Assembly: GCA_041736705.1 (NCBI GenBank) | Contig: JBGSTC010000033.1 | Coordinates: 5,126 to 69,125, forward strand | Direction: 5' to 3' | Length of the DNA stretch: 64,000 nucleotides | DNA from: GWE2-51-13 sp041736705 | GTDB taxonomy: Bacteria; Bacillota_I; Bacilli_A; Erysipelotrichales; Erysipelotrichaceae | Shown: piece by piece, positions 16,405 to 24,589 of the stretch | Layout of the letters: each line of letters opens with the position of its first letter | Numbering within the stretch: position 1 is the stretch's first letter | The notes under the pieces: generated by a model | What the model was told of the DNA's origin: nothing | Database searches by the model: none | What the model saw: the letters and a program-made list of their open reading frames with translations, nothing else | Position numbers and translations under genes: made by a program

Positions 16405-16484
16405 GGTATTCCTCCGACGATTCATTATCTCACACTTTGACCCACAAGCAAGGAAATTCGATGTTCATCGGGTTTTCCCTCGAT

Positions 16485-17285
16485 TTACGGTAGGTAATGT
16501 TCGAAGATGACGTTATCGCATTGTTTCTTGATTTTGTCCTGTCTACCTTTCGACCCGATCGCCCAAAGTGCGCCAAATGCACCGAACATGCGGTTCACCT
16601 GATACGTCGGACAATAGCGATAGCGGACATCGTAGCTTTGGTAGTCGGGACGAATGAGAAAATTCATAAGGGATAAACTCAGAATAACCCTGTTCTTGAA
16701 CTTGATTTTCTTGTTTTTCATCGCATATTCGACGATGATCCCGCGTAGAATTGCCGGATGTTTCTTCTTCAATTCATAGAGGACATAGGGATCAAAGGAA
16801 CAGATCGAATAGTCCCCATGATATTCTGCAAGCAAACCGACGATGCGTTCTACAACCAAAGAAACACGCTTGGTCGATTTGATTTCGATCCATAACGGGA
16901 CTTTCCCGTCCACGATCTTGAGTACTTCCGCGAAAGTCGGGATCGTCTCTTGGGTATCCTTTAATCGTAGTGGTCTGATCTCTTCGCTCTTCATTTTTTC
17001 AAGGATTCCGTCGACCCCGCACATCCGTTTCAACCCGTCGTCATGAAACACGAAAGGTACCAGATCCTCGCTGCATTGGACATCCAATTCGATCGCGACT
17101 TGGTGGTCGATTGCGCTTTGAAACGCCCCCAGACTATTTTCGGGGATGCTTTGGTCTTTATTATATAGTCCGCGATGCGCGACGGGGATCCGCATGAACC
17201 CAAGCGAGCGGACCCGCCTGGAATCGATCCGAACCAAATACACATAGACAAAAAGCAAGACACCGATCAAAATCGCCGTTTCCAT
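16485..17285 (-). CDS. Glycerophosphodiester phosphodiesterase
   Basis: A 266-residue GDPD-family enzyme that hydrolyses deacylated phospholipids or lipoteichoic-type glycerophosphodiesters to glycerol-3-phosphate and an alcohol. Key motifs are visible: 'VAHRGLYN' (catalytic His), 'PENSLGAF', 'ELDVQCSEDLVPFVFHDDG' (metal Glu/Asp and second His) and 'LWIEIKS'. A single N-terminal membrane helix ('AILIGVLLFVYVYLV') suggests it works at the membrane. The start follows the stop of the M42 peptidase with one base between them (TGA-C-ATG), so translation is probably coupled. Confidence 0.93.
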   Translation of the reverse strand: METAILIGVLLFVYVYLVRIDSRRVRSLGFMRIPVAHRGLYNKDQSIPENSLGAFQSAIDHQVAIELDVQCSEDLVPFVFHDDGLKRMCGVDGILEKMKSEEIRPLRLKDTQETIPTFAEVLKIVDGKVPLWIEIKSTKRVSLVVERIVGLLAEYHGDYSICSFDPYVLYELKKKHPAILRGIIVEYAMKNKKIKFKNRVILSLSLMNFLIRPDYQSYDVRYRYCPTYQVNRMFGAFGALWAIGSKGRQDKIKKQCDNVIFEHYLP

Positions 17286-17286
17286 G

Positions 17287-18321
17287 TCAAGCCGGTTGTT
17301 TCATGTAGGCTAGCACCAAATCATGCGTCGCCTGCAGGGCATCCAGATGCGTCCTCTCCATCCCGTGGCTGGCGCCGACGCCCGGACCGATCAATGCGCC
17401 GCGCAGGTTGTTTCCCCCGCGCAAGGCCGCGCTGACATCGGATCCGTAGAACGGGTAGATATCCACGACGGCACGGATGTTTTCCTGCTTGGCCAGATTG
17501 GATAAATGGGTCGTCATCTCATAATCGTAGGGTCCGCTGGAATCCTTCGCACAGATCGAGACATCCCTTTCGGTACAAGCCAGATCCAAACCGATGCACC
17601 CCATGTCGACCGCGATCATTTCCGTGATGTCCGGATTGACCCAGGAATTCCCGTGCCCCGTTTCTTCATAGACGGTGATGATGACCTCGGTGTTGAATCT
17701 CGGTTTGGTTTTCGTCGCCGACAATTCCTTCAAGACCCCAATCAAGACCGCGACGCTGGCTTTATCATCGAGGAACCGCGACTTCACGAAGCCGGAGGAT
17801 GTGACTTGGGTTTTCGTGTCGATCGCGATGAAATCCCCGTTGGCGATTCCTAATTTCTCCGTATCCGCCTTGCTGGCCACGACTTCATCCAGACGGATTT
17901 CCATCGTTTCTTCACTCCGCACGGAACTCCCCGCATCCTTGAACACATGCGAAGCGGGCGAATTGGAGAGGATCGTCCCGGTATAGGTTTTCCCTTGTCG
18001 CGTATGGATCGTGCAGTACTCCCCGTCCAAGGTCGCCATTTGCGGACCTCCGACCAAGGTGAACGCGAGGTTCCCGTTGCCTTTGATGGATCGGACCATC
18101 AAGCCCAGAGTATCGGTATGCGCGCAAAAGCCGATCGTCTTCGAGGCATCCAGCCCCTCGACGAAGATGCGAAGGTTCCCCTTCGGGCTGATTTCGGTTG
18201 GATAGCCGAACTTCTCTGCTTCCTCTTTTAGGAAACGGATGGCGGTGCTGGTATATCCGGTCGGGGACGGGATGTTGAGTAAGTCGACGAGGAACGTGGC
18301 GGTATAGGAAGTTGGTTTCAT
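17287..18321 (-). CDS. M42 family metallo-aminopeptidase
   Basis: A 344-residue cocatalytic di-metal aminopeptidase of the M42 (FrvX/YsdC/PepA-like) family. Metal ligands fall in 'GFCAHTDTLGLMV' (His/Asp), 'SRFLDDKASVAVLIGVL' (bridging Asp), 'YEETGHGNSW' (catalytic and ligand Glu), 'IAVDMGCIG' (Asp) and a C-terminal 'GVGASHGMERTH' (His). These enzymes trim peptides in the cytosol as large tetrahedral assemblies. ATG 18321 is preceded by AAGGAGAAACC. The in-frame upstream ATGs at and below 18354 lack such a site. It is the first gene of a two-gene unit with GDPD. Confidence 0.93.
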   Translation of the reverse strand: MKPTSYTATFLVDLLNIPSPTGYTSTAIRFLKEEAEKFGYPTEISPKGNLRIFVEGLDASKTIGFCAHTDTLGLMVRSIKGNGNLAFTLVGGPQMATLDGEYCTIHTRQGKTYTGTILSNSPASHVFKDAGSSVRSEETMEIRLDEVVASKADTEKLGIANGDFIAIDTKTQVTSSGFVKSRFLDDKASVAVLIGVLKELSATKTKPRFNTEVIITVYEETGHGNSWVNPDITEMIAVDMGCIGLDLACTERDVSICAKDSSGPYDYEMTTHLSNLAKQENIRAVVDIYPFYGSDVSAALRGGNNLRGALIGPGVGASHGMERTHLDALQATHDLVLAYMKQPA

Positions 18322-18395
18322 GGTTTCTCCTTGTGGATGCATTGTTTCATGCATGACGTGTTTTTGTGGATCAGGAATCCGATACTGATTCTTTT

Positions 18396-18424
18396 ATTAT
18401 ACCCACTGTGTTTTACTACGTCAT
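18396..18424 (-). promoter_or_regulatory. Promoter of the M42 peptidase-GDPD unit
   Basis: On the minus strand, ATGACG and TATAAT lie 17 bases apart, about 75 bases upstream of the ATG. Confidence 0.65.
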
Positions 18425-18444
18425 TCCTTTTTCGGGTTTCAATC

Positions 18445-18468
18445 AAAAAAGACCGGGATTTCCGGTCT
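18445..18468 (-). terminator. Terminator of the tetR/alpha-galactosidase operon
   Basis: An AGACCGG/CCGGTCT stem with a 5-base loop is followed by a T-run on the minus strand. Confidence 0.88.
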
Positions 18469-18473
18469 CTTGA

Positions 18474-19916
18474 CTATTTCGACGCAAGCTCCACGACACG
18501 GTATGCCCCGTGATAGACTTGGTTACGATGGTTCTTGCGTATGCATTCGTTCATCATGGTAAGCAGGCTTGATTGATCAAGCAAGCCTTCCATCATTTGG
18601 TTCGCCAGCTCGGGGGTTTCACATTCCAAGGTCCCGTCGCCGATTTCACTCGCATGGATCGCCCCCCAGGCTTCATGTCCGCCGACCCGTTTCACGAAGA
18701 GTTTCGGGATCGGGTAGAAGGCCAGTTCGCTGGGTTTGGTGACCAGGATGTCGCTGGATCGTATCAATAGGTTGGTGGAGTAGACTGCCGCATAGATGTC
18801 TTGGTGGAAGAAAACATGGATGCCCTGTACCTCGTGTTCCAAGGCTTCACGTGCGAAGTTCTGCGTTTCTTCCCATTGGTCGAAGTGCAAGACCGCGATG
18901 TCTTTGAGCCCAGGTACTTTCTGTGCCAAAATATCCCAGACGTTGCGGTGGTCCCCGATGTTGAGATAGAGCGAAACCTTGTTCGATTTGACTTTATTCA
19001 TCAACGATTGAATCATTTTCGCATAGAACTCACCCTGCGCCCCTGCGCCTCCAACGGTCATCAAGATGCGTTTTGAACTTCCGTTTTCGATGCGTTGCAT
19101 GCGTCGTGCCGTATCTTCATCCAAATGTTCGACCAGTTCATGATCGATGTAATGGCCGGTATACACCAGATCGTCTTCCCCCATCGGTTGAAGGATCGAT
19201 GATCCGGACATCCCCTTGAGTGTTTTATATCCGATATAGGACGACGGCGTTTGGACCGTATGGATGCTTCCTTCCGAGAGATGCAAAGCCATCGGCCAAT
19301 TGTCGGGGATAGCGTTGACCACATGCGTCATTCCCGCATGGATCGCCGCCTGGGCCGGCCAGACATGGGTCGCCACAAACGGGATATCTTTGGGAAGGTC
19401 GCGGTAGATCGGTGTCATCAGTTCAGCCATCTTCTGGTCGGAGGAATTGTAGCTCAGTTTCTTGAATCCCTCATAGTTCAAGGGTTCCCAATAGAAACGG
19501 TTAAACAAGGGATATTTCTGCGACCATCTCGACCCCATCGAATACAAGCCATTCAAATGGGCAATGATCTTCCCTCCGGTGGTTTCTTTAAGCGAGGGTA
19601 AATCGAACCAGTACGGGGTATACCCCATGGCACTGGCGCAGGATGCGATGGCCATGGAAATCCGATAGTGGCCATAGCCCATACGGATGTTTCCGACGAT
19701 CAAAGGTTTCGTTGACGAGATCGTCAGTTCTTTATCCGATGAAACCAGGTTCATCACGATGAAATAGGGATGCAGGACCGTGTTTTCGACTTCCGCGAGA
19801 TGATAAACCGACAAACGGTCGTCCCCGAACTTCTTGGTCAGTTTCGCGGCGTTTTTCTCCGCTTTTTTGATGACGGAATCCGACATCGGGTTTTGATAGA
19901 TCGTGGTATGTTTCAT
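18474..19916 (-). CDS. GT-B-like protein of unknown function (MurG/MGDG-synthase-like)
   Basis: A 480-residue soluble-looking protein that I do not recognise with certainty. The segment 'IVGNIRMGYGHYRISMAIAS' near residue 75 resembles the amino-terminal glycine-rich loop of GT28/MurG-like glycosyltransferases. 'ILMTVGGAGAQGEFYAKMI' and 'DILVTKPSELAFYPIPKLF' resemble their linker and nucleotide-sugar regions. Conserved-looking 'WPAQAAIHAGMTHVVNAIPD' separates the halves. Its start overlaps the alpha-galactosidase stop by four bases (ATGA), so the two are tightly coupled. A role in glycolipid or glycan handling is inference from fold and context; no substrate can be given. Confidence 0.5.
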   Translation of the reverse strand: MKHTTIYQNPMSDSVIKKAEKNAAKLTKKFGDDRLSVYHLAEVENTVLHPYFIVMNLVSSDKELTISSTKPLIVGNIRMGYGHYRISMAIASCASAMGYTPYWFDLPSLKETTGGKIIAHLNGLYSMGSRWSQKYPLFNRFYWEPLNYEGFKKLSYNSSDQKMAELMTPIYRDLPKDIPFVATHVWPAQAAIHAGMTHVVNAIPDNWPMALHLSEGSIHTVQTPSSYIGYKTLKGMSGSSILQPMGEDDLVYTGHYIDHELVEHLDEDTARRMQRIENGSSKRILMTVGGAGAQGEFYAKMIQSLMNKVKSNKVSLYLNIGDHRNVWDILAQKVPGLKDIAVLHFDQWEETQNFAREALEHEVQGIHVFFHQDIYAAVYSTNLLIRSSDILVTKPSELAFYPIPKLFVKRVGGHEAWGAIHASEIGDGTLECETPELANQMMEGLLDQSSLLTMMNECIRKNHRNQVYHGAYRVVELASK

Positions 19917-21607
19917 TCCATCTCCTCCTTGATGCTTTCAAACGGTGCAAGCACCCGTTTCGATCCGATCGTTTTCGGCCGGTTCGTCAAGTTCAAATGA
20001 TAGGTCCCGTCGTGAGTCGTTTCAACTCGTACCACACCGTGCTTGATCGTGGTCGATGTGACGACGGGTTTGGGCTGATTCATCACGGATCGGTATTGAT
20101 TGCGCTGAAGCGGGTTGTAGAAGGAAAGGTCGTCGGAAGTGAACAGGAGACTTCCAAAGAGCCAGTTCGAGAGGGACAAGGTCTTTTTTTGATGCGGGGT
20201 CAGGGAGATGTTGGTATCGCGCAACAGGAACACGTCGGGGTCGTTGGTGAACGCCCGACCGTCGAGATGCCTGCGACCGATCGAACTCCCGATCGCATGG
20301 TGTGTCGAAATCCGCTCGCGATGGAAAAGACGCATGTAGAATTTGTCGTCCCAATCCAAACCGACATCGCAGCCGATCCGGCAGAAATCCACCAAGCCGA
20401 AACTCGAGGCCAACGGTACGCCGCATCCCAGGATGTATTTCTCCTTGACGTAATCCCGTACGAACAGCATCGCTTCCGCCATGAGCTGCCCGCGGGATTT
20501 ATTGTTGCGCGGCAGCATGCAGGCGACATAGAGGAAATCCAGCTTCACCATGTCATAGCCCCAGTCGTTCAGCACGACATCGAAAACCGCTCTCAAATGG
20601 TCGCGTACTTCCGATCGGTCCAGATCCAAGGCATAGAATCCGCTCCAATTGCTTCCGCCGCAAACGAATTCACCCTGCTCGTCTTTGATGAACCACTCGG
20701 GATGATCACGGAAAATCTGCGACTTCGTCTCAGCCACGAAAGGTGCCAACCATATCCCGGCTTTCATCCCCTTCGCATGGATCTTGTCCGCGATCGGCTT
20801 CATCCCTTGTCTGAACTTCGCAGGATCGACGCTTAACCAATCCCCGATCGCGGTTTGATAGCCATCGTCGATCTGGAAGAAATCGATATGGTTTTCATCA
20901 TTGAAATTCGCCAAATTCTTCTCGATGATCGTCTCGGAGATGTTTTGGTAGTAATTGTACCAGCTGGTCCAGCCGGTCGCATGGTTCATGCGGGGAGGAT
21001 TGATTCCCATGAGTTGAAAATAGACGTCATAGACTTCATCGCTTGTCCCGTACAGACTCACCAGATCCAGCACGCAACTTTCATCCTTCAGGACACATCC
21101 GGCATTGTCTTTCGTGAATACCCACTTTGCTTTGTCGTGGAAGTACTCGAGTATCGTGAATCCGTCTTTCTCATTCAACGATCCGAAAAGTGTTTTTTGG
21201 TGATCGGTTCCGATCGTCGCGAAGCTGAAACCATGGAAATGCCCTTTACGATGCGAGAACGGTCGGACCACGGTATCGCCGTAAAGGTCGAACTTGTATT
21301 TTTTCACCATCGGTTTCGCCAGCGCTGAAAGATGGGGCATCGTATCGTTTACGCGCCACTCGCGGCTATCCGTCCAGGACTGATAGCCGTTGAAGAAGAC
21401 CGGATCGTTTGTATCCACTTCAAGTTCGAGATTGCAGCGGACTTCTTCGATCTTGATCGGGACGAGAGGATGAAGGATGAGTCGCATACGGGTTCCGCAG
21501 GCGACTTGGGTGATCACCCACTCGGATTGGACATGCGATGATTTTTGTCCGGGTTGGATCGAGAACGATGCGCCCTGTACGTCGAAACGAACGGTGCAAA
21601 CGCTCAT
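19913..21607 (-). CDS. GH36 alpha-galactosidase
   Basis: A 564-residue glycoside hydrolase family 36 enzyme removing terminal alpha-galactosyl residues, probably from imported oligosaccharides because no signal peptide is present. The active-site barrel shows 'TGWTSWYNYY', 'FFQIDDGYQTAIGDW', 'AGIWLAPFVAE', the nucleophile Asp357 in 'DMVKLDFLY' and the likely acid/base Asp414 in 'DFCRIGCDVGLDWDD'. It is shorter than the classic 700-residue form. I placed the start at ATG 21607, 13 bases after the symporter stop and behind an AGGCGG site. Frames reaching back to 21673 would overlap the symporter gene. It lies directly downstream of its likely transporter. Confidence 0.9.
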   Translation of the reverse strand: MSVCTVRFDVQGASFSIQPGQKSSHVQSEWVITQVACGTRMRLILHPLVPIKIEEVRCNLELEVDTNDPVFFNGYQSWTDSREWRVNDTMPHLSALAKPMVKKYKFDLYGDTVVRPFSHRKGHFHGFSFATIGTDHQKTLFGSLNEKDGFTILEYFHDKAKWVFTKDNAGCVLKDESCVLDLVSLYGTSDEVYDVYFQLMGINPPRMNHATGWTSWYNYYQNISETIIEKNLANFNDENHIDFFQIDDGYQTAIGDWLSVDPAKFRQGMKPIADKIHAKGMKAGIWLAPFVAETKSQIFRDHPEWFIKDEQGEFVCGGSNWSGFYALDLDRSEVRDHLRAVFDVVLNDWGYDMVKLDFLYVACMLPRNNKSRGQLMAEAMLFVRDYVKEKYILGCGVPLASSFGLVDFCRIGCDVGLDWDDKFYMRLFHRERISTHHAIGSSIGRRHLDGRAFTNDPDVFLLRDTNISLTPHQKKTLSLSNWLFGSLLFTSDDLSFYNPLQRNQYRSVMNQPKPVVTSTTIKHGVVRVETTHDGTYHLNLTNRPKTIGSKRVLAPFESIKEEME

Positions 21608-21620
21608 TGTCCAATCCGCC

Positions 21621-22985
21621 TTACTTCGACGGAGCGTCATCGCTGATTCCGCGTAAGACGGCGGCTTCGTCATAGCCCAACAGCAGGAGCATTCCGATGA
21701 AACAGAACACGGCGGCCGCGACCGCGGTCAAACGGATTCCGATCTCGTTGGATCCGTTGCGTTCGATCAGAAGAAGCGCACTGATAATCAGCATCGAGAT
21801 CATTTGTCCCATCTTCGACATAAAGGTACGGGTTCCGAAAAACATCGCTTCGCGGCGAACTCCGGTCGTACGGGCATCGAATTCCGCGATGTCCGCGATG
21901 ACGGCGTTGGGCAGGATACCGAAAATCGCCATCGGGATGCTTCCCAATCCGACTAAAATGAAGGCCTGGGTCATCGAAACGACGGGCAAGGTCCCTAAGA
22001 ACGCACCGAAGACATAGGTCAGGATGAACAAGAGGAAGGCTGAAAGCAAGAGTTTCTTTTTACCGAATTTACGTGAAACCAAGTTGACCGGGACATAGAA
22101 GAGGAAGGAACCTAAGCCCAGGATGATCAGCAAGGTACCGGTCGTCTCTTCGGGGAGATTGAGGAGAACGGTGACATAATAGATCAAGGCGCTCTGGAAG
22201 ACGGTGACCGCGACCCAATACACCAGGTCCGAAGCGACGAACAAGGTGAAATGCTTATTTCTAAAGGTCGCTTTCATCGAATCGACCATCTTGACATCGG
22301 AAGGGGTCGACACACAATAACGTTTTTCATCGATCGCCAATACCGGGATGTATAGGAAAACCAAAGCGATGAGGGAAAGGATCGTGAACGCCAGACGCAT
22401 CGCCGCGACCTTCTCCATGCCGCTTCCTTCAAACATCGTCCAAAGGAGCGGAGCCTGTGAAGCCACCGCAAAGCCCAAAAACCAGGTGACGGAGATGAAG
22501 GTGGAAAGATTCAAACGTTCTTGCGGCGTATGACCGAGTTCGGACATCAAAGCGAAGAACGGAGTGACATACATCGTCAAGAAGAGATAGAAGAGAAGCA
22601 GGTTGACGGTCAGCACGATCGCGTTGAGCCAACTGACCCCCGCGGTCGGATGATAAAAGACGAGCACGGTGAACAGGGCGAAAGGAACCGCGGATTTCTG
22701 CATGAACGAGATCCGTCTCCCCTTCTTCGATTTGCTTCGGTCGCTTAAGGTGGCGATCCACGGGTCGGTGATGGCATCGAAGAACCGACCCAGCATCATG
22801 ATCATTCCGATGATGGTCAGAAATCCAAAGAAACTGACTTGCGGGATACTTACCGGAATCCCTGAAATATCGGTCGGGATATAGTAGAAAATCAAGTAGG
22901 TCCCCACCAGACCCGACAACAAAGACCAACCGAACTGCCCCAACGAATAGGCGATCTGCTTCGACAACGGTAACTTTTCTTTCAT
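21621..22985 (-). CDS. GPH-family sugar:cation symporter (MelB-like)
   Basis: A 454-residue protein with about 12 membrane helices in the glycoside-pentoside-hexuronide:cation symporter family. The hallmark is the loop 'FFDAITDPWIATLSDRSKSK' followed by 'KGRRISFMQ'. Helix 1 begins 'AYSLGQFGWSLLSGLVGTYL'. Such carriers take up disaccharides or galactosides with Na+ or H+. With an alpha-galactosidase next in the operon, an alpha-galactoside such as melibiose or a raffinose-type sugar is the likely cargo (inference). A TetR regulator lies 18 bases upstream. Confidence 0.9.
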   Translation of the reverse strand: MKEKLPLSKQIAYSLGQFGWSLLSGLVGTYLIFYYIPTDISGIPVSIPQVSFFGFLTIIGMIMMLGRFFDAITDPWIATLSDRSKSKKGRRISFMQKSAVPFALFTVLVFYHPTAGVSWLNAIVLTVNLLLFYLFLTMYVTPFFALMSELGHTPQERLNLSTFISVTWFLGFAVASQAPLLWTMFEGSGMEKVAAMRLAFTILSLIALVFLYIPVLAIDEKRYCVSTPSDVKMVDSMKATFRNKHFTLFVASDLVYWVAVTVFQSALIYYVTVLLNLPEETTGTLLIILGLGSFLFYVPVNLVSRKFGKKKLLLSAFLLFILTYVFGAFLGTLPVVSMTQAFILVGLGSIPMAIFGILPNAVIADIAEFDARTTGVRREAMFFGTRTFMSKMGQMISMLIISALLLIERNGSNEIGIRLTAVAAAVFCFIGMLLLLGYDEAAVLRGISDDAPSK

Positions 22986-23003
22986 GTTTCCTCCTGAATA
23001 AAG

Positions 23004-23663
23004 TTAATTATTTCGGATAAAGCCGCAAATCATCTCGATGACGAGCCGGACTTGTGCTTCCCCCGTGACTTCCGAATCACTGCGTACGATCTCACCGCGC
23101 AAGACGAACTTCTGGATGATGCTCATCAAGGTATGCATGCTGGTCATATAGAAGAGTTCGACGTTGAAATCATGCCGGATGGTCCCGTCCGATTTCCCCT
23201 TTTCGATCGCTTGGTAGATCGGTTCTTTGAGGGTGCGAAGAATGTCTTCGACTTCATCGAGTTGATCAAACCCGACCGACTCGTTATGTACGAGATTATC
23301 GAATTGTTCCAGAAAGCGAAAGACTTCAGGGGTCTTTTGGAAATGGTAGAGGAAGATTTCAAGGAGATGTTGGAATTGGGAAATGCCATCCATGTCTTCA
23401 TATCCTCGTGGAAGATAGATCGGCAGCTGCATGAACTCGCGTTTCCATAGGGTCGCCGCACAATCGATCGCAAGTTGCTTCTTGGTCGGAAAGTAGCGGA
23501 ACAACGTCGCGATCCCGACCTCGCTGGCATCGGCCACATCTTTCATCGTGGCTTGGTCCAAGCCCTTCAGCATAAAGACATCCAATGCGCACTGAAGGAT
23601 ATGTTCCCTGCGTTCTTCTTTTCTTTCTTCCCTTTCGGATTGCCGGATTTCCTGTAGTTTCAT
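23004..23663 (-). CDS. TetR family transcriptional regulator
   Basis: A 219-residue TetR-type repressor. The N-terminal helix-turn-helix is visible in 'ALDVFMLKGLDQATMKDVAD' and 'VGIATLFRYFPTKKQLA' (residues about 26-64), and the rest is a helical ligand-binding domain without a recognisable signature. It is first in a four-gene operon with the symporter, alpha-galactosidase and GT-B-like genes, and its own leader holds nested inverted repeats that overlap the predicted start of transcription. This fits autoregulation plus control of the sugar genes. The ATG has a GGAGGGAAC ribosome-binding site. Confidence 0.92.
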   Translation of the reverse strand: MKLQEIRQSEREERKEERREHILQCALDVFMLKGLDQATMKDVADASEVGIATLFRYFPTKKQLAIDCAATLWKREFMQLPIYLPRGYEDMDGISQFQHLLEIFLYHFQKTPEVFRFLEQFDNLVHNESVGFDQLDEVEDILRTLKEPIYQAIEKGKSDGTIRHDFNVELFYMTSMHTLMSIIQKFVLRGEIVRSDSEVTGEAQVRLVIEMICGFIRNN

Positions 23664-23677
23664 GTTCCCTCCGAATA

Positions 23678-23703
23678 TGATAGTATCACTATCACTATGA
23701 TAC
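23678..23703 (-). promoter_or_regulatory. Nested palindromic operator in front of tetR
   Basis: Two overlapping inverted repeats occur: TGATAGT-ATC-ACTATCA (23678-23694, perfect 7-bp arms) and GTATCA-N9-TGATAC (23683-23703, perfect 6-bp arms). They sit just downstream of the -10 box, where a bound TetR dimer or pair of dimers would block initiation. Confidence 0.65.
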
Positions 23704-23705
23704 CT

Positions 23706-23733
23706 ATTATATCATTGAAAGCGCTATCCGCAA
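23706..23733 (-). promoter_or_regulatory. Promoter of the tetR-symporter-galactosidase operon
   Basis: On the minus strand, TTGCGG and TATAAT are 16 bases apart, directly upstream of the operator repeats. Confidence 0.7.
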
Positions 23734-23886
23734 GGGGTCTTCCATGTTTTCCATGTTATTTATTGCTGATTAATGATATTTATCATTGTTTCACCGGTTC
23801 TTTTAAGGAAGTATCGCTTCACTTCATCGCTTTTTCGGTCTATCAACCCACCTGTTTGAATCACGGCTTCATTTCGCGTTTTTGCG

Positions 23887-23915
23887 TTGAAATGAATGCA
23901 TGTGTATGCTACAAT
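23887..23915 (+). promoter_or_regulatory. Promoter of tRNA-Trp
   Basis: TTGAAA and TACAAT are separated by 17 bases, with initiation predicted about 10 bases before the tRNA. Confidence 0.8.
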
Positions 23916-23932
23916 AATGGAGCGCAAAACCT

Positions 23933-24006
23933 AGGGGTATAGTTCAAAGGTAGAACAGTGGTCTCCAAAACCATCGATGTGGGTTCAATTCCTACTACCC
24001 CTGCCA
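23933..24006 (+). tRNA. tRNA-Trp (CCA anticodon)
   Basis: A 74-base tRNA with an acceptor stem AGGGGTA/TACCCCT, anticodon loop CTCCAAA (anticodon CCA), T-loop GGTTCAATTCC and encoded CCA end. The CCA anticodon reads UGG only, in agreement with UGA serving as stop in this genome. Confidence 0.95.
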
Positions 24007-24016
24007 ATTGTCAATT

Positions 24017-24038
24017 AAGCCCTTTAGTAAGGGCTTTT
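24017..24038 (+). terminator. Terminator after tRNA-Trp
   Basis: AAGCCCTT-TAGT-AAGGGCTT followed by TT forms a perfect 8-bp stem directly behind the tRNA. Confidence 0.85.
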
Positions 24039-24191
24039 GTTATGTCTTGACAAACAATAACCATACAATTTTCTTGGTGCTGAACTATTAATTGAGCATG
24101 ATACCATGAAAAAGGCTCGTTTCAGGGGATGTTTCAACAATTTTCCAATATCGTCACTTCATCTTTTGTTTCACTAGAAGCCATAGAGAAG

Positions 24192-24213
24192 AAAAGCCCT
24201 ATCATTGGGCTTT
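24192..24213 (-). terminator. Probable terminator of the 64-residue membrane protein gene
   Basis: An AAAGCCC/GGGCTTT stem with a 7-base loop gives a short T-rich tail on the minus strand. It lies about 55 bases past the end of the small gene at 24267. The rest of 24039-24266 shows nothing recognisable. Confidence 0.5.
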
Positions 24214-24266
24214 GACATGATCCACAGTATATTAGTATAAATCCGAGATACTTGCTGCCCTGATAA

Positions 24267-24461
24267 TCACTCTTTTTTCTTGAATATCTGAATTTGGATG
24301 AACATCATTATCAAAATAGCCAATACAGATAATAGACTAGCAGCATTTTCGAAATTCTTCTCAATGAAGAATATTTTGTAAATCGGAAGTAAAAATAACG
24401 CAATCGCAAAGAATAGTTCGTATTGAAGATTTGCGACAAGACTAGACTTACTATGTTTCAT
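24267..24461 (-). CDS. Small two-helix membrane protein, unknown
   Basis: A 64-residue protein with two hydrophobic stretches, 'LFFAIALFLLPIYKIFFI' and 'LLSVLAILIMMFIQIQIF', joined by a short polar turn and ending in a lysine-rich tail. I recognise no family. The reading frame is supported by a good AAAGGAG ribosome-binding site 7 bases before the ATG and by a possible terminator downstream. It lies in an AT-rich stretch that differs from the flanking chromosome and also carries a decayed transposase and another small membrane protein, so it is probably acquired DNA. Function cannot be inferred. Confidence 0.6.
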   Translation of the reverse strand: MKHSKSSLVANLQYELFFAIALFLLPIYKIFFIEKNFENAASLLSVLAILIMMFIQIQIFKKKE

Positions 24462-24589
24462 TTGATAACTCCTTTATTAGTATATGAGATCTATATCCCT
24501 GCGGTAAAATGTAGTATATCCCCATTATATTGAGTAGTTTCTATAAAAACCCTGTGTCAAAACAACGTAAGATACTACTTGGAAACCAC

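Noticed and set aside
16405..16425. Upstream ATG of the rlmI-like gene
   Set aside because: The GGAGGA ribosome-binding site lies downstream of this ATG, so it cannot serve it; the start at 16404 fits.
23933..24006. tRNA-Trp as an integration (att) site for the AT-rich island
   Set aside because: I looked for a second copy of the tRNA 3' end downstream and found only a 10-base chance match near 46940; no integrase gene is present.
24041..24080. TTGACA followed by TACAAT after the tRNA-Trp terminator
   Set aside because: The spacing is only about 11 bases and no gene follows on the plus strand.
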